Assembly: GCA_025531455.1 (NCBI GenBank)
Contig: JAMYHL010000059.1
Span: 248,001-312,000 of the forward strand
Length of the DNA stretch: 64,000 nt
DNA from: Apiotrichum sp. Y4204
Taxonomy: Eukaryota > Basidiomycota > Tremellomycetes > Trichosporonales > Trichosporonaceae
Direction of reading: 5' to 3'
Under the pieces are notes generated by a model, which was not told the DNA's origin, ran no database searches, and saw only the letters and a list, made by a program, of their open reading frames with translations. Below are positions 1 to 9,910 of this stretch, one piece after another; the stretch's first letter is position 1; each line of letters starts with the position of its first letter. The position numbers and the translations under genes were made by a program.

Positions 1-1814
1 TCACTGTCAACTACCTCACTGGCATCCTTACGCACAAGAACGAGACTGCGCTTAACGTCACGCGCCCGATCCCCACCGAGGCGCTCTGCACCGAGTGCGT
101 GTACGCCGCCTTCGACCTCGTCGTCCAGGGCGCGCCATGGATGGCCAACCTTACGCTCGGCGACGCCAAGGAGAACCAGACCATTGCCACCTTCCTCAAC
201 ACCACCTGTGGTGAGAAGGGCTTCAACCCCACCAAGAACGGCACCCTCCCCAAGGGCATTCTCCCCGGCACTGTGAACAGCACCTACGCCAACAACATCA
301 CCTACTGGAACGGCACCGAGAGCACCGAGGGCAAGCAGGGCGAGGACTCCTGGACTGTCCGCCTCGGCGCCCCTGAGACCGAGCCCATCGAGTACAACCC
401 CGAGGTCGTCTCCGGCCAGGGTGGCCAGGGCGGCGGCGGCGGCTCCGGCGGCTCCGGTGGCCAGGGTGGTTCCGGCGGCGGCGGCGGTGCTGGCGGCGGC
501 GGTGCCGGCGGTGGTGGTGCCGGCGGTGGCCAGCAGGGCGGCTCGAGCACGCAGAGCGGCCAGACTCCGGGCCAGACCGGCGGCCAGTCCGGCGGTGGTG
601 GTGGCGGCGCTGGCGGCGGCGGTGCCGGCGGCGGCGGTGGCCAGGGTGGACAGGGCGGCCAGGGCGGTGGGGGCGGCCAGGGCGGCTCGGGCGGTGGCCA
701 GGGCGGCTCGCAGACTCCCTCGGGCACCCAGGGCGGTTCCGCTACTTCCGGCTCTGAGACCGCGTCGGCTACCCAGAGCGGCTCGCAGGCTTCTGGCTCC
801 GAGACCGCTTCGGCTACTCAGAGCGGTTCGCAGGCTTCCGGCTCCGGCTCCGCAGGTGAGACTTCTTCCCCGACCTCTGGATCTGCAGGTGAGACCACAT
901 CCCCCACTGGTTCGGGCACGGCCGGTGGTACTCCTCCCGCGAACTCTGGTACTGCCGGTGGTACTCCTCCCGCGAACTCTGGTACAGCCGGTGGTACTCC
1001 TCCCGCGAACTCGGGAACTGCGGGCGGTACTCCTCCGGCGAACTCGGGCACTGCGGGCGGTACCCCTCCCGCCAACTCGGGCTCGGCAGGTGAGACCCCA
1101 ACCCCCACCGGCTCTGAGACTCCTCCTGCGAGCTCCGGCACTGCCGGCGGCACTCCTCCTGCCAGCTCGGGCACCGCGGGCGGAACTCCTCCTGCCAACT
1201 CGGGCACCGCGGGCGGAACTCCTCCCGCGAACTCGGGCACTGCAGGTGGAACTCCTCCCGCGAACTCCGGGACTGCAGGTGGCACTCCTCCCGCAAACTC
1301 GGGCACTGCCGGTGGAACTCCTCCCGCGAACTCGGGCACTGCTGGTGGCACTCCTCCCGCGAACTCGGGCACTGCGGGCGGAACACCCCCGCCTCCGTCC
1401 GGATCAGCAGGCGAGACTCCCCCCGCCAACTCGGGTTCTGCAGGTGAGGCGCCGTCGCCTACCGGCTCCGGATCCGCGGGTGAGGCCCCCTCGCCTACGG
1501 GATCTGGCGCCGCTGGAGAGACTCCGCCGCCCCAGGGATCCGGAGCCCCCGGTGACACTCCCCCGACAGAAACTGACGCGCAAGGTGCCCAGCCCACCGG
1601 TGGCGAGCAGGGCGGCCAGCAGGGCGGCGGCCAGCAGGGCGGCCAGCAGCAGGGCGGTGAGCAGGGCGGCCAGCAACAGGGCGGTGAGCAGGGCGGCCAG
1701 CAGCAGGGCGGTGAGCAGGGCGGCCAGCAGGGTGGTGAGCAGCAGGGCGGCCAGCAGCAGCAGCAGCAGCGCCGCCGCCGCCGCCTCCACGTCCGCGACT
1801 TCATCCGCGCCTAA
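1..1814 (+). CDS. Secreted low-complexity repeat protein, 5' partial
   Basis: The reading frame is open from base 3 to the TAA at 1812-1814, so the start lies outside the window. The first 110 or so visible residues look like a folded extracellular domain: they carry many N-glycosylation sequons (NET, NVT, NLT, NQT, NTT, NGT, NST, NIT) and three cysteines, including a CxxC (CTEC). The rest is low complexity: a Gly-rich block (about 420-720), a Ser/Thr block, a 33-bp tandem repeat encoding GTAGGTPPANS, and a Gln/Gly block ending in Gln and Arg runs. There is no hydrophobic C-terminal tail, so a GPI anchor is unlikely. I infer a cell-wall or secreted protein. The signal peptide is not visible and I recognise no catalytic family. 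Confidence 0.75.
   Translation, partial: TVNYLTGILTHKNETALNVTRPIPTEALCTECVYAAFDLVVQGAPWMANLTLGDAKENQTIATFLNTTCGEKGFNPTKNGTLPKGILPGTVNSTYANNITYWNGTESTEGKQGEDSWTVRLGAPETEPIEYNPEVVSGQGGQGGGGGSGGSGGQGGSGGGGGAGGGGAGGGGAGGGQQGGSSTQSGQTPGQTGGQSGGGGGGAGGGGAGGGGGQGGQGGQGGGGGQGGSGGGQGGSQTPSGTQGGSATSGSETASATQSGSQASGSETASATQSGSQASGSGSAGETSSPTSGSAGETTSPTGSGTAGGTPPANSGTAGGTPPANSGTAGGTPPANSGTAGGTPPANSGTAGGTPPANSGSAGETPTPTGSETPPASSGTAGGTPPASSGTAGGTPPANSGTAGGTPPANSGTAGGTPPANSGTAGGTPPANSGTAGGTPPANSGTAGGTPPANSGTAGGTPPPPSGSAGETPPANSGSAGEAPSPTGSGSAGEAPSPTGSGAAGETPPPQGSGAPGDTPPTETDAQGAQPTGGEQGGQQGGGQQGGQQQGGEQGGQQQGGEQGGQQQGGEQGGQQGGEQQGGQQQQQQRRRRRLHVRDFIRA
915..1395 (+). repeat. 33-bp coding minisatellite (GTAGGTPPANS units)
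   Basis: About 13 tandem 33-bp units encode GTAGGTPPANS or close variants. After five units there is a degenerate spacer (around 1081-1135), and the array then resumes. Third codon positions vary between units while the peptide stays nearly constant. This suggests the peptide is under selection and the array is old enough to have accumulated synonymous change. Copy number probably varies between strains. Confidence 0.85.
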
Positions 1815-2190
1815 GCGAGCGGCCTTACGAAACAAGATATAAGACGTCCCGGCACACCAACCCCGGCGACGACCGCACTGCACGTGTATAATTCAATTAA
1901 CGCCTAATTGTCAAGTTAAAAGTTATAGTTTGTGCTTTGTAGAAGAACGTCCAACTCATAGTCGCTCCTTGCTTGAAAGAATGTATCACTTGCTAAACAC
2001 TGTGTTGAGTGATGTTGGCTGCGGTGATTGCTTGTTGGTGAGCAGTTCAGTGAGGCAGCGTCGACAGCCTGCTGCATCAACGTCTCGGTGAGCAGCTTTG
2101 TGGACACCATCGTCGTCACGGCCTCGGCGTCAGCGTGTGTCAGTACTCTCACAGGAACTAGGATACATCATCTACCGCCGGCGCGTGGCG

Positions 2191-2736
2191 CTACAAGTGG
2201 AGGCCCGCGTCGTCTGCGTGGCCAGCGTCATCAGCCGACGGTGGGACGGCGTCTCGAGCCGTCTCCGCAGCTGATGGTCCCGTTGGTGCCGGCGGCGGCT
2301 GCGTGCTCGCAGCATGTCCATCACCCGTAATCGTACCATTCGCGCCGCCCTCCACGCCAGTCTCAATACCATAGTGCGCGAGACTGTCCTCCCCGACTTT
2401 CGACACAAGCACGGCTCGCAGAAGGGTGACGCGTTCGCTCTGTGATGCGCTGTGGTTAGCGGTGGTAAGCCTAGCACGTACATGACGCCCTCGTTCTCCG
2501 TCCACGCGGCGCGCAGGTCCGCGTCCTCCTCCTCGCTAAGGTATTGCTGGAGCTCGGCCTGCGAGGTCGCGAGGTGCGCGAGCGAGTTTCGTAGCCTGTT
2601 GATCTCTGGATATCAGACCTGGTCTCCATGCAGGTCCTTCTCCCCCACACTCACCGCCGACTATTGTGCCCACATCGAGGGCCGCAGCTTCTGTGACGCT
2701 GAAGGGATGGCTGTGCGCCGGCGTGAACTCGACCAT
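2191..2736 (-). CDS. Small coiled-coil protein, three exons, unknown function
   Basis: Reconstructed minus-strand exons are 2736-2655, 2605-2482 and 2449-2191, giving about 154 residues. The ATG at 2736 follows a good A/C-rich leader (CACAATGG). The central part reads EINRLRNSLAHLATSQAEL, followed by an acidic turn, a segment EGVIASQSERVTLLRAVL, and a low-complexity Pro/Ala/Asp-rich tail. The pattern is an amphipathic helical hairpin of the kind seen in small scaffold or chaperone-like proteins, but I cannot name the family. Intron 1 is 49 nt and intron 2 is only 32 nt. For intron 2, the first of two possible AGs keeps the frame with the conserved-looking SERVTLLRAVL segment; the second AG does not. 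The exon 3 boundary is therefore the weakest call. Confidence 0.6.
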
Positions 2737-3225
2737 TGTGAGAGTGTGTTGTTGTGAGGCGAGTTCGACCTCCACTTTCGATCTTTTGAAGGAGGCAGTG
2801 GCGGCAACGACGCGAAGCGTGCGGCCCATCCTCAACACCGCGACCGCCAGACCTCCGGTTTCTTAGCCTGCTACGCTCGATACCAGAAGGAGCACTCCAT
2901 TGCATGCAAGGTTTATCTGAACGCGGTATGCATAACATTCCAGTGTCTTTACCCCGATGCAGACATTGCTGCTCGATGCATGGGAGCAACAAGACCGACC
3001 TCTCTGGTACCCATTCCGGGGCCCCGGGCGGGGGTCATTGGCACTCGTCATTCAATTGCCGATGAAATGCGATCCCATTCTGGGAACTGACCCATGTGCG
3101 TCACTCGAGCAACCCATCTCTCTCCGGATCTCACCCATCTCTTTCTTTCAAGCAGCCGCCCATTCTATCTTGCCCCAACGCTCTCTTCTCCCCTTCTCAT
3201 CCACTCATCGCGACAAACCATCGGC
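2737..3225. other. Divergent promoter region, 489 bp
   Basis: This is the shared upstream region of the small coiled-coil gene (minus) and the S9 peptidase gene (plus). Close to the peptidase ATG the plus strand becomes CT-rich, typical of fungal leaders. No gene or repeat is seen. Confidence 0.6.
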
Positions 3226-5692
3226 ATGGTCGCGAAACAGGTCGCGCTCGCCGTTGCAGCCCTCACGACGATGGGTAACATGGGCACCATGAGCAACAAC
3301 ACTGCGCCGTTCACTCCGGTCGACATGCTCACCGCGCCGCGCCCGCAGGCCGCGATCGCGGCGCCGGGCGGCAAGCACGCGCTCAGCGTCGTCGACCAGT
3401 GGGATGACAAGAACGACGTGTGGGTTTCTACTGATGGATGGAGCTGATGTCAGCACGACACGGACGGTGTTCCTTCTCGAGCCGGCGAATGCTGGCGCTC
3501 ACCCCCACAAGCTGTTCTCCGCGCCGCCCAAGGACGCCAAGGAGTTTGTGTGGCTCTCGCCCACCGTCGCGGCGTACATTAACGGCTCGTCGCTTCTGCA
3601 CTTTTCGATCCGGAAGGAGGCGCTGAAGGATTGGAAGACGATGCACACCCTCGACTTCCCGAAGGGTATCGAACCCAGCGGGCTGCAGTACGAGCCCAAG
3701 TCCCATACGCTTGCGTTCTCTGCGGCCGTGTGGGGGCCCGACGCGTCGCTTGAGGACACGGAGGCCGGCGACAAAAAGTTTGAGAAGCGCGGAGACAGCG
3801 CGCTCGTGTTTGACGACCTCTTCGTCCGCCACTGGGACACTTGGCGCACTCCGGGCCGTGTCTACACTCTCGCGGCGACGACGCTGAACCGCAAGAAGAA
3901 GAAGGATGAGGAGGAGGAGGACGTGTTTGTGCAGGAGAAGCGCGAGTGGATTTACCCCCTCAAGGGCACCGGCCTTGTGAGCTGACATTTGCGGCAAACG
4001 CTGACAGACAGTATTCCCAGATGGACCCCATTTCGCAGTTTACCCTCTCCCCGACACATGTTGCTGTTGGCCTCAAGCCGCCGAGCATGAACCCCGCGAC
4101 GCACACGCGTGTGGATGTTTATCTTCTTCCACTGCACTCGACCGGCCGCTTCGCGACGCTTACGACCGGTGCGCAGGGCGCCGTCGCGTCGCTCAAGTTC
4201 TCCCCCGACTTCTCCAAGCTTGTGTGGCTTGAAATGGCCAAGGACGGATACGAGAGCGACCGCAACGTTGTGATGGTGCACGATGTTGGCCGCAGGCGCA
4301 GCGAGCGCTGGACGGACGAGTGGGACCGCTCTCCCAGCTCGATCACTTGGGCTGTCGACTCGGGCTCCCTCTACCTCCTCGCCGAGACGCAGGGCCGCGT
4401 CCTCCCGTACCACCTCAGCACTCCCGGGCGCCTCCCGACCCCGGTCCTCTTCCACGGGTCTACGAGCTCGATCACCCCGCTGACAACTGACACGATGCTC
4501 CTCGCCGTCTCGTCGATTCAGAGCCCGACCGAGATTGTCTTCCTCGACTTTGTCGAGGGCCCCGGCCACGACCCCGACAAGGTTCCGCCTGAGGAGCTCC
4601 GCAAGGTCACTCACTATTCTGAGAAGCACATCGACGGCCGTCTCGACGTATCCAAGCCTGAGCGCTTCTGGTTCGAGGGCGAGGACGGCCGCCAGGTCAT
4701 GGCGTGGATCATCAAGCCCCGCGGATGGGTCAAGGGCGAGGAGAAGAAGTGGCCGATGGGTGAGTTGCGGAAGTCTAGAAAAGCTGTTACGGAGCTGTTC
4801 ATACCTTGCTACACCTACTCAGCATTACACCATACTGACTTCAGCTTTCCTTATCCAGTACGCTTACCTCCCATTCCCCACTGACCCACAGCGGCGGCCC
4901 GCAGGGCGCCTGGACCGATTCGTGGTCGACTCGCTGGAACCCTGCCCTCTACGCGCAGGCCGGATACTTCACCGTGGCCGTTAACCCTACCGGCTCAACG
5001 GGCTACGGCCAGGACTTTACCGACCGCATCGCCGAGCACTGGGGCGACAGGCCGTACCAGGACCTGCTACTCGGCTACCGTGCCGTGCTGGACAAGTATC
5101 CTGAGGTGCGTCGGAAGCGTCTCTCAGCTGACCCCAGATCGACGCTGAACGCACTGCCGCCCTCGGCGCGTCGTACGGCGGCTACATGGTAAACTGGATC
5201 AACGGGCACAACGAGTTCGGCTTCAAGTGCCTCGTGTACCACGACGGCATTTTCGACACGTCGTACTCGTTCTACGCGACCGAGGAGGTGTACTTCCCGA
5301 TCCACGACTTTGGCGGCGCGCTGCCCGCCAACCGTGACATGTTCGAGAAGTGGTCGCCGATGAACCACGTACAGGAGTGGAAGACGCCGCAGCTTGTCAT
5401 CCAGGGCGGCAAGGGTGGGTGTGAAACGCCGCTGTGATGCTCACAACAGACTTCCGCCTCGACGAGTCGCAGGCCATCGCGACGTTTACGGCCCTCCAGC
5501 TGCAGGGTGTGCCCTCGCGCTTCGTCTACTTCCCCGACGAGAACCACTGGGTCCTCAAGGCGAGCAACTCGCGGAGGTGGCACGTAAGTGGCAGCAGGGT
5601 CTCTGCGAGCTCTTCGCTGACAACAGACCGAGGTGTTCAACTGGCTTGACAAGTGGGTCGGCCACGGCGCTGGAAAGGAGCTCGCCAACTGA
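3226..5692 (+). CDS. S9 family serine peptidase, dipeptidyl-peptidase V (DPP5) type
   Basis: Eight exons: 3226-3419, 3454-3976, 4012-4759, 4845-4857, 4892-5105, 5138-5413, 5450-5583 and 5627-5692. The fourth exon is only 13 nt. The N-terminal half is the seven-bladed beta-propeller region. The C-terminal alpha/beta-hydrolase domain holds the oxyanion-region motif HGGPQGAW (its first residues come from the 13-nt exon), the nucleophile motif GASYGGYM, the aspartate region GKDFRL, and the His motif DENHWVLK. This is the complete S9 triad. The family removes dipeptides from peptide N-termini; many fungal members are secreted. The N-terminus here is only weakly hydrophobic, so export is uncertain. 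An acidic/Lys stretch (KKKKDEEEE) sits in the propeller. Introns are 34, 35, 85, 34, 32, 36 and 43 nt. Confidence 0.9.
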
Positions 5693-5774
5693 GCGGACAA
5701 TAATCGTAGCTAGAAGAAATAAGCGACCAGAATGAAAAGAATACATTGTTCTACAGTACCTCAAGGGCAAGCTA

Positions 5775-6627
5775 CTAGGCCGATGCTGGCGCGGTCTGCA
5801 CATAGGCTTCGGCGATCTTCTTCAGTGTGGCATTATCGATCCACTTTTCCCGCGGGTCGCGCGCCGCCCACGCCGCCTTGTCCCCCGTGGCGAGTGCGAG
5901 CGCCGCGTCCGCAAGAGTCGTCGACTCGATGAGCGCCGAGGGGAAGACGTGCCGCAAAGCATCAATCGCGACCCGGTTCCAGAATTGCACGTGTGGCCGG
6001 CGCTGCCATTAGCGACAGTACATTCTCCCCCACTCACCTCCTCTGTCGGCGCAATGCCGGAAGGACGGAGATTCGCGACCTCAAACCCATCATCCTCCAT
6101 CGCCACGAGCTCGCGCTCCGTGCGCCCCTTGACCTGCGCAAAGAGCGCGGAGAACCACCCGCCTTCTTTCGCTGCCTGGTCCGCGCCCTGTCCCGAGACG
6201 AACACGAAGCGGAACGGCTTCGCACGCGTGCCGAGCGACTTGAAGGCGGTTGCGGTCGCGAGGGTGTAGTCGTGCGTTATCCTTCTGTCAGCCGGATACA
6301 GACACCCACTCACCGGATGTATTCCTCCTTGCTGACCTGCGTTTGGCTCACGCCCAGCGCCCATACCACCGCGTCGTTTCCCCTAAGTTTCTCGATGAGC
6401 GAGGGGGGAAACTCGTCAAAGCCCCGCGAATACTCGTCAGAAGGGAGGAGCACCGTCGTGAGCTTGGCGTCCGTGATAGGCGGGGGGCGGCGCGCAAGTA
6501 CCGTAACGTGTGCGATCTGCGGGGAGGCGAGCGCGGCGGAGAGGACGGCCGAGCCGGCTACGTGTGAGCTTTGTCATGTGGGGGACGTACCGGTTCCTGT
6601 GGCGCCGGTGATGATTATGCTGGACAT
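5775..6627 (-). CDS. NAD(P)-binding Rossmann-fold oxidoreductase (NmrA/HTATIP2-like)
   Basis: Minus-strand exons 6627-6591, 6557-6314, 6281-6038 and 6002-5775 give 250 residues. The protein opens directly with the dinucleotide-binding loop ITGATGTAGSAVL (GxxGxxG), formed across the first splice junction. It continues with VTVLARRPP after the second strand and VVWALGV, then DYTLATATAF and FVFVSGQGAD in the region that carries the active-site Ser/Tyr in short-chain enzymes. The classical YxxxK is not obvious, so it fits the atypical SDR / NAD(P)H-binding (PF13460-like) group of small cytosolic proteins. Substrate unknown. The three introns are 33, 32 and 33-35 nt. It is convergent with the S9 peptidase gene, with 82 bp between stop codons. 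Confidence 0.8.
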
Positions 6628-7729
6628 GATACTGTGTGTGCGTGCTAGGCGGATGTGCTAGATGAATGCATGCTCGCAAGTCGTGTCTGCAGCTTTATAG
6701 ATGCGATAACAGATGTGGGTACAGTGAATGTTGTCGTTCTACTGATGGCCCTCGGCGAGGAGCAGGAAATGACGAATCAGGACCGAACGGTAGCGAGCAG
6801 GGCCTGGCCGACGGGCTGGAGCCTCACACGATCACCCAATCTCCACCCATTAACCTCCCGCATCCCGCATCTCCCCTTCGCTTCCTTTGCTTCCTCGCTT
6901 CCTCGCTTCTTCGCTCGCCGCTGCGGTGTGCCCGACGGCGGTGTCGCCGCCGGGGCTGGCCAGCCTGAGTCGGAGAGTCGCCGCAGACCAGGCGGGTCGG
7001 CATGAAGCTTAAGGCACAATCCACTCTTCACTCCACTCCATCCGCACATCTCGCGTTCGCTTCCTGCTAGGCTCATTATAGAATGCGGTGAGTACGGTAG
7101 TGAGCACTGTATGGTGGGTAGTGAGCAAAGGTAAGAGAACGCCAAGTGTCGATGACACCGACATTGTGACACCAAGATATCTCGGAGGCGGCGAGTTGGG
7201 GTGCTCAGTGTAAGCTCCGAGAATGAACTCTCTCCGAGTTTCTGGTCAACGCAGAACAACGGCACAGGACACACCTAGGACGACGAAGTGTGTCAAGGTG
7301 TGCCAGACGCGTGGCTGTCATGCATAGGTCGCGCGGCGTCATGCAGCAAAGGTGACCTACCTGTGCTTGTTGGTCGCCGAGAATGAACTGCATTCTCGGA
7401 GCTTGATTCTCGGAGGTTGGCGGAGCGAGTGCCTGCCCCCAGCCTTCCAACCTTCGTCGCGGTCTAATCGATCTTCATGCACTTGGACAACCCCATGACT
7501 GAAACGCGATACTGACCACTGCATCGTCGTCCCTCACTACGCAACTGACAGCTTTCTCACTCGCACGCCATGACAAGGCCAACTACGGCTGTGGACCACG
7601 ACAGACATATAACAGTCGCGACTCGGAGGCCAAAGATGTCTTCACCAGCTCTCATCACTCCAAGCTCCCCGATACCAAGACCAAGACCACCACTCCCCCA
7701 AGCACTACCAACTTGACACACATTACACA
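6628..7729. other. Intergenic region, 1.1 kb, with CCGAGAATG repeats
   Basis: This lies between the start of the oxidoreductase (minus) and the start of the unknown-function gene (plus). No plausible spliced gene was found. It contains several copies of a CTCCGAGAAT-type motif between 7172 and 7415, including a perfect dyad. The last 170 bp before 7730 are C/A-rich leader sequence. Confidence 0.55.
7377..7399. promoter_or_regulatory. 9-bp perfect inverted repeat CCGAGAATG-N5-CATTCTCGG
   Basis: Two 9-bp arms (7377-7385 and 7391-7399) are separated by AACTG. Half-site copies occur at 7215-7224 (CTCCGAGAAT), at 7405-7415 (GATTCTCGGAG) and, more degenerate, near 7172-7184. The arrangement resembles a binding site for a dimeric regulator located 330-560 bp upstream of the gene at 7730. 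Function is inferred only from symmetry and repetition. Confidence 0.4.
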
Positions 7730-8761
7730 ATGTCCTACCCGGCCGTCTACCCCAGCTATCAACAAACGCAGTGGCAGCAGCCACTTCCCCCCTACGGCAG
7801 CCAGTACGGCGCTCCTCTCCAAGCTTACCCTCAGTACGGTCATCTGCCGCCTCCCGCGCACCACTCTCGAATGGCCCCTCCAACAGACTACAAGCAGCGC
7901 CAGCCTTCTCCTCCCCAGTCGTACCACTCTGGCCGCACCCCCTCGCCCACGGCATCGCCCAACGAGGAGCAGGACCCCCGCGCCCAGGACGACGGTATCC
8001 CCGAGGGCTCGATCTACGCGCAGAACAAAGCAAAGTACGACAACGCGCTTGCCCACAACGACTCGTGGGCCCCCACACAAGAGGACGCGCAGCTTCGCCA
8101 GCTCCCCAAGATTGACTTTACCCTGCGCGTCAAGGCGCGCCTGAGCCGGTCGGCCGGCAAGCCGTTCGAGCCCGAGCCCCGCAGCTTCCAGCGCCGCCCG
8201 CGTCTTGCCACCTCTGCTGGCCAGCCGTTCCAGCCCATCGTCCTCCAGAGTGACGGAAAGACTGGCCTCATCGGTGCTGGATTCAAGCCCAACTACTACG
8301 GCCCTATCATGGCCGCGCACGATGTCAGCGCCGCCGACTACGCCCGCTTCCTCGAGGACATCTTTACCGCCGGCAAGGTGAGCGGCGCGGGGCAGATTGT
8401 CGCCAACGTCGCGCCCCTCACGATGCACATGGGCCTCACGGGGTACTTTGTGACCAAGGCGATTGTCAAGGGCATGGCGCGGCGCAATGAGCCGCTTGTT
8501 GTCGAGACGATCGAGACATGGCAGGAGCGCTTTTTTGGCCCGCGCGGCCTCGACGTCTATGCTGTGCTCAAGGGCGAGCGCGCAACGGGAAAACACATCG
8601 GCCTGAACCCCGAGCCCCTCACCGCCGACGTGACTGCCATGTGCAACGCGTCCAGCAGTAGCAAGAAGAAGGACCGCAAGAGGGACAAGGATGCCAAGCC
8701 GTTCCTAGTCATTGCGCCGCTCGTCAGCCACAGTCACTACGATGGCTACAGGCAATACTAG
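7730..8761 (+). CDS. Conserved fungal protein of unknown function (343 aa)
   Basis: A single exon with an ATG in good context (ACAATGTCC). Residues 1-95 are Pro/Tyr/Gln-rich and disordered (PYGSQYGAPLQAYPQYGH). Residues 130-300 are well ordered. They include GFKPNYYGPIMAAHDV, a segment YARFLEDIFTAGK, a hydrophobic stretch VANVAPLTMHMGLTGYF, and WQERFFGPRGLDVYAVLKG. The tail is Lys/Asp-rich (SSKKKDRKRDKDAK). The ordered part has no transmembrane segment or catalytic motif that I recognise. The layout (disordered N-terminus plus one compact alpha-rich domain) matches a widespread but unnamed group of fungal proteins, so I give no function. An intronless gene is unusual in this window. Confidence 0.75.
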   Translation: MSYPAVYPSYQQTQWQQPLPPYGSQYGAPLQAYPQYGHLPPPAHHSRMAPPTDYKQRQPSPPQSYHSGRTPSPTASPNEEQDPRAQDDGIPEGSIYAQNKAKYDNALAHNDSWAPTQEDAQLRQLPKIDFTLRVKARLSRSAGKPFEPEPRSFQRRPRLATSAGQPFQPIVLQSDGKTGLIGAGFKPNYYGPIMAAHDVSAADYARFLEDIFTAGKVSGAGQIVANVAPLTMHMGLTGYFVTKAIVKGMARRNEPLVVETIETWQERFFGPRGLDVYAVLKGERATGKHIGLNPEPLTADVTAMCNASSSSKKKDRKRDKDAKPFLVIAPLVSHSHYDGYRQY

Positions 8762-9910
8762 ACGTGGTGCACGGTTCATTTTCGACAGTTGTAGCGGCCC
8801 CGGCCATATACCCACATAGAATAGGGGTTCATATATTGTGCAATGTAGACTGATAAGCCTGGTATGCCCGGTGCCGTTGCCGGACTGTCGTCTCTCATCG
8901 ACCGGCGTCATTGCTGGTACTGAGCTACTGAGGCTTGGATTAACACTCACACAGCCATATGTGGCGGTGTACAAAACCAGAGCCGACGATCAGAGTGCCA
9001 GAGGAGCTGAACGGCTGCACCGGGTCACAACCTTGACCTTATCAATGTGTGGTTGTGCGGTGCAGATGGAGCGGAATGATCCTGCGGAACACGGAACACG
9101 CCTGACCGTTGTCCCAGACATAGCGGCGGGTTAGGCAAATACTAGTGACCGTGACCCAGTCCCCGGGCTGCATACCAGTAGAGCATTTGCGAGCACACTT
9201 CTGGGCACTGTTGTGCATGGAAAGCCTCGGACACTTTTGAGCAGACGTTGGTCGTCGAGCGGGAAATGGCCGTATCTGTTGAGCGAGTCTATTTATGGGT
9301 CTGATAGCTTTACTGGGAACCTGCGGAACCTTGAATCCCAAACATCGCATTCGTTCCACATCCAACGAGATACCAATGTCAAATCAATAAGCTGTACGTA
9401 CATGTTCCCATCTCTCGCGAGTCGCGAGTACGCACTTCGGTACTTCCCTCGGACCTTTCCCGCCGACTCACTCTTCCTATCCTCCTTCGGACTCCGGCTC
9501 ATCCCGCCTGTACTGTAGATAAGAGAGGATGACGGGCCCCAGATCTTGCTCTGCTTCAGCAGCGCCGTCAGTAATGGCTCGTTCGGTAGTGGCCACGGGC
9601 GCAGCTTTGGGTAGGCACCATGGACAGGAACGAGCAGTTAGCGTTGCGGGCGGTACGGGTGTGTATCACCATCGGCACTGGTGTCTACTGCTCCTAGCAG
9701 CCAGATGCCGCGATCTATCCATAGATCCATCTATCCCATCACTCACGTTGACACCACACATATACTCACAGCTGGTCATCGCCACTGGTTCTCGCATCTC
9801 GCTCGCTGGAGGACTCGACATGCCTCCGCATTCACTGTCTATGTCTCCTGTTGCTGTAGATATACGAGAACTACCTCTATCGCGTCATATCTACTGCAAC
9901 CTCGCGCATC
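8762..9910. other. Intergenic region, 1.15 kb
   Basis: This separates the gene ending at 8761 from the transcription-factor-like gene starting at 9911. The sequence was read for an upstream exon carrying a Zn2Cys6 cluster for the gene at 9911. No CxxC-rich in-frame segment was found. No tRNA or repeat was recognised. Confidence 0.5.

Noticed and set aside
302..727. Pro-rich antisense ORF opposite the Gly-rich region
   Set aside because: It is the mirror of Gly codons (GGN read as CCN) in the repeat protein and has no independent coding signal.
421..1842. 473-codon Arg/Ala-rich plus-strand ORF
   Set aside because: An alternative frame of the GC-rich repetitive coding region of the secreted protein; composition is a frame-shift artefact.
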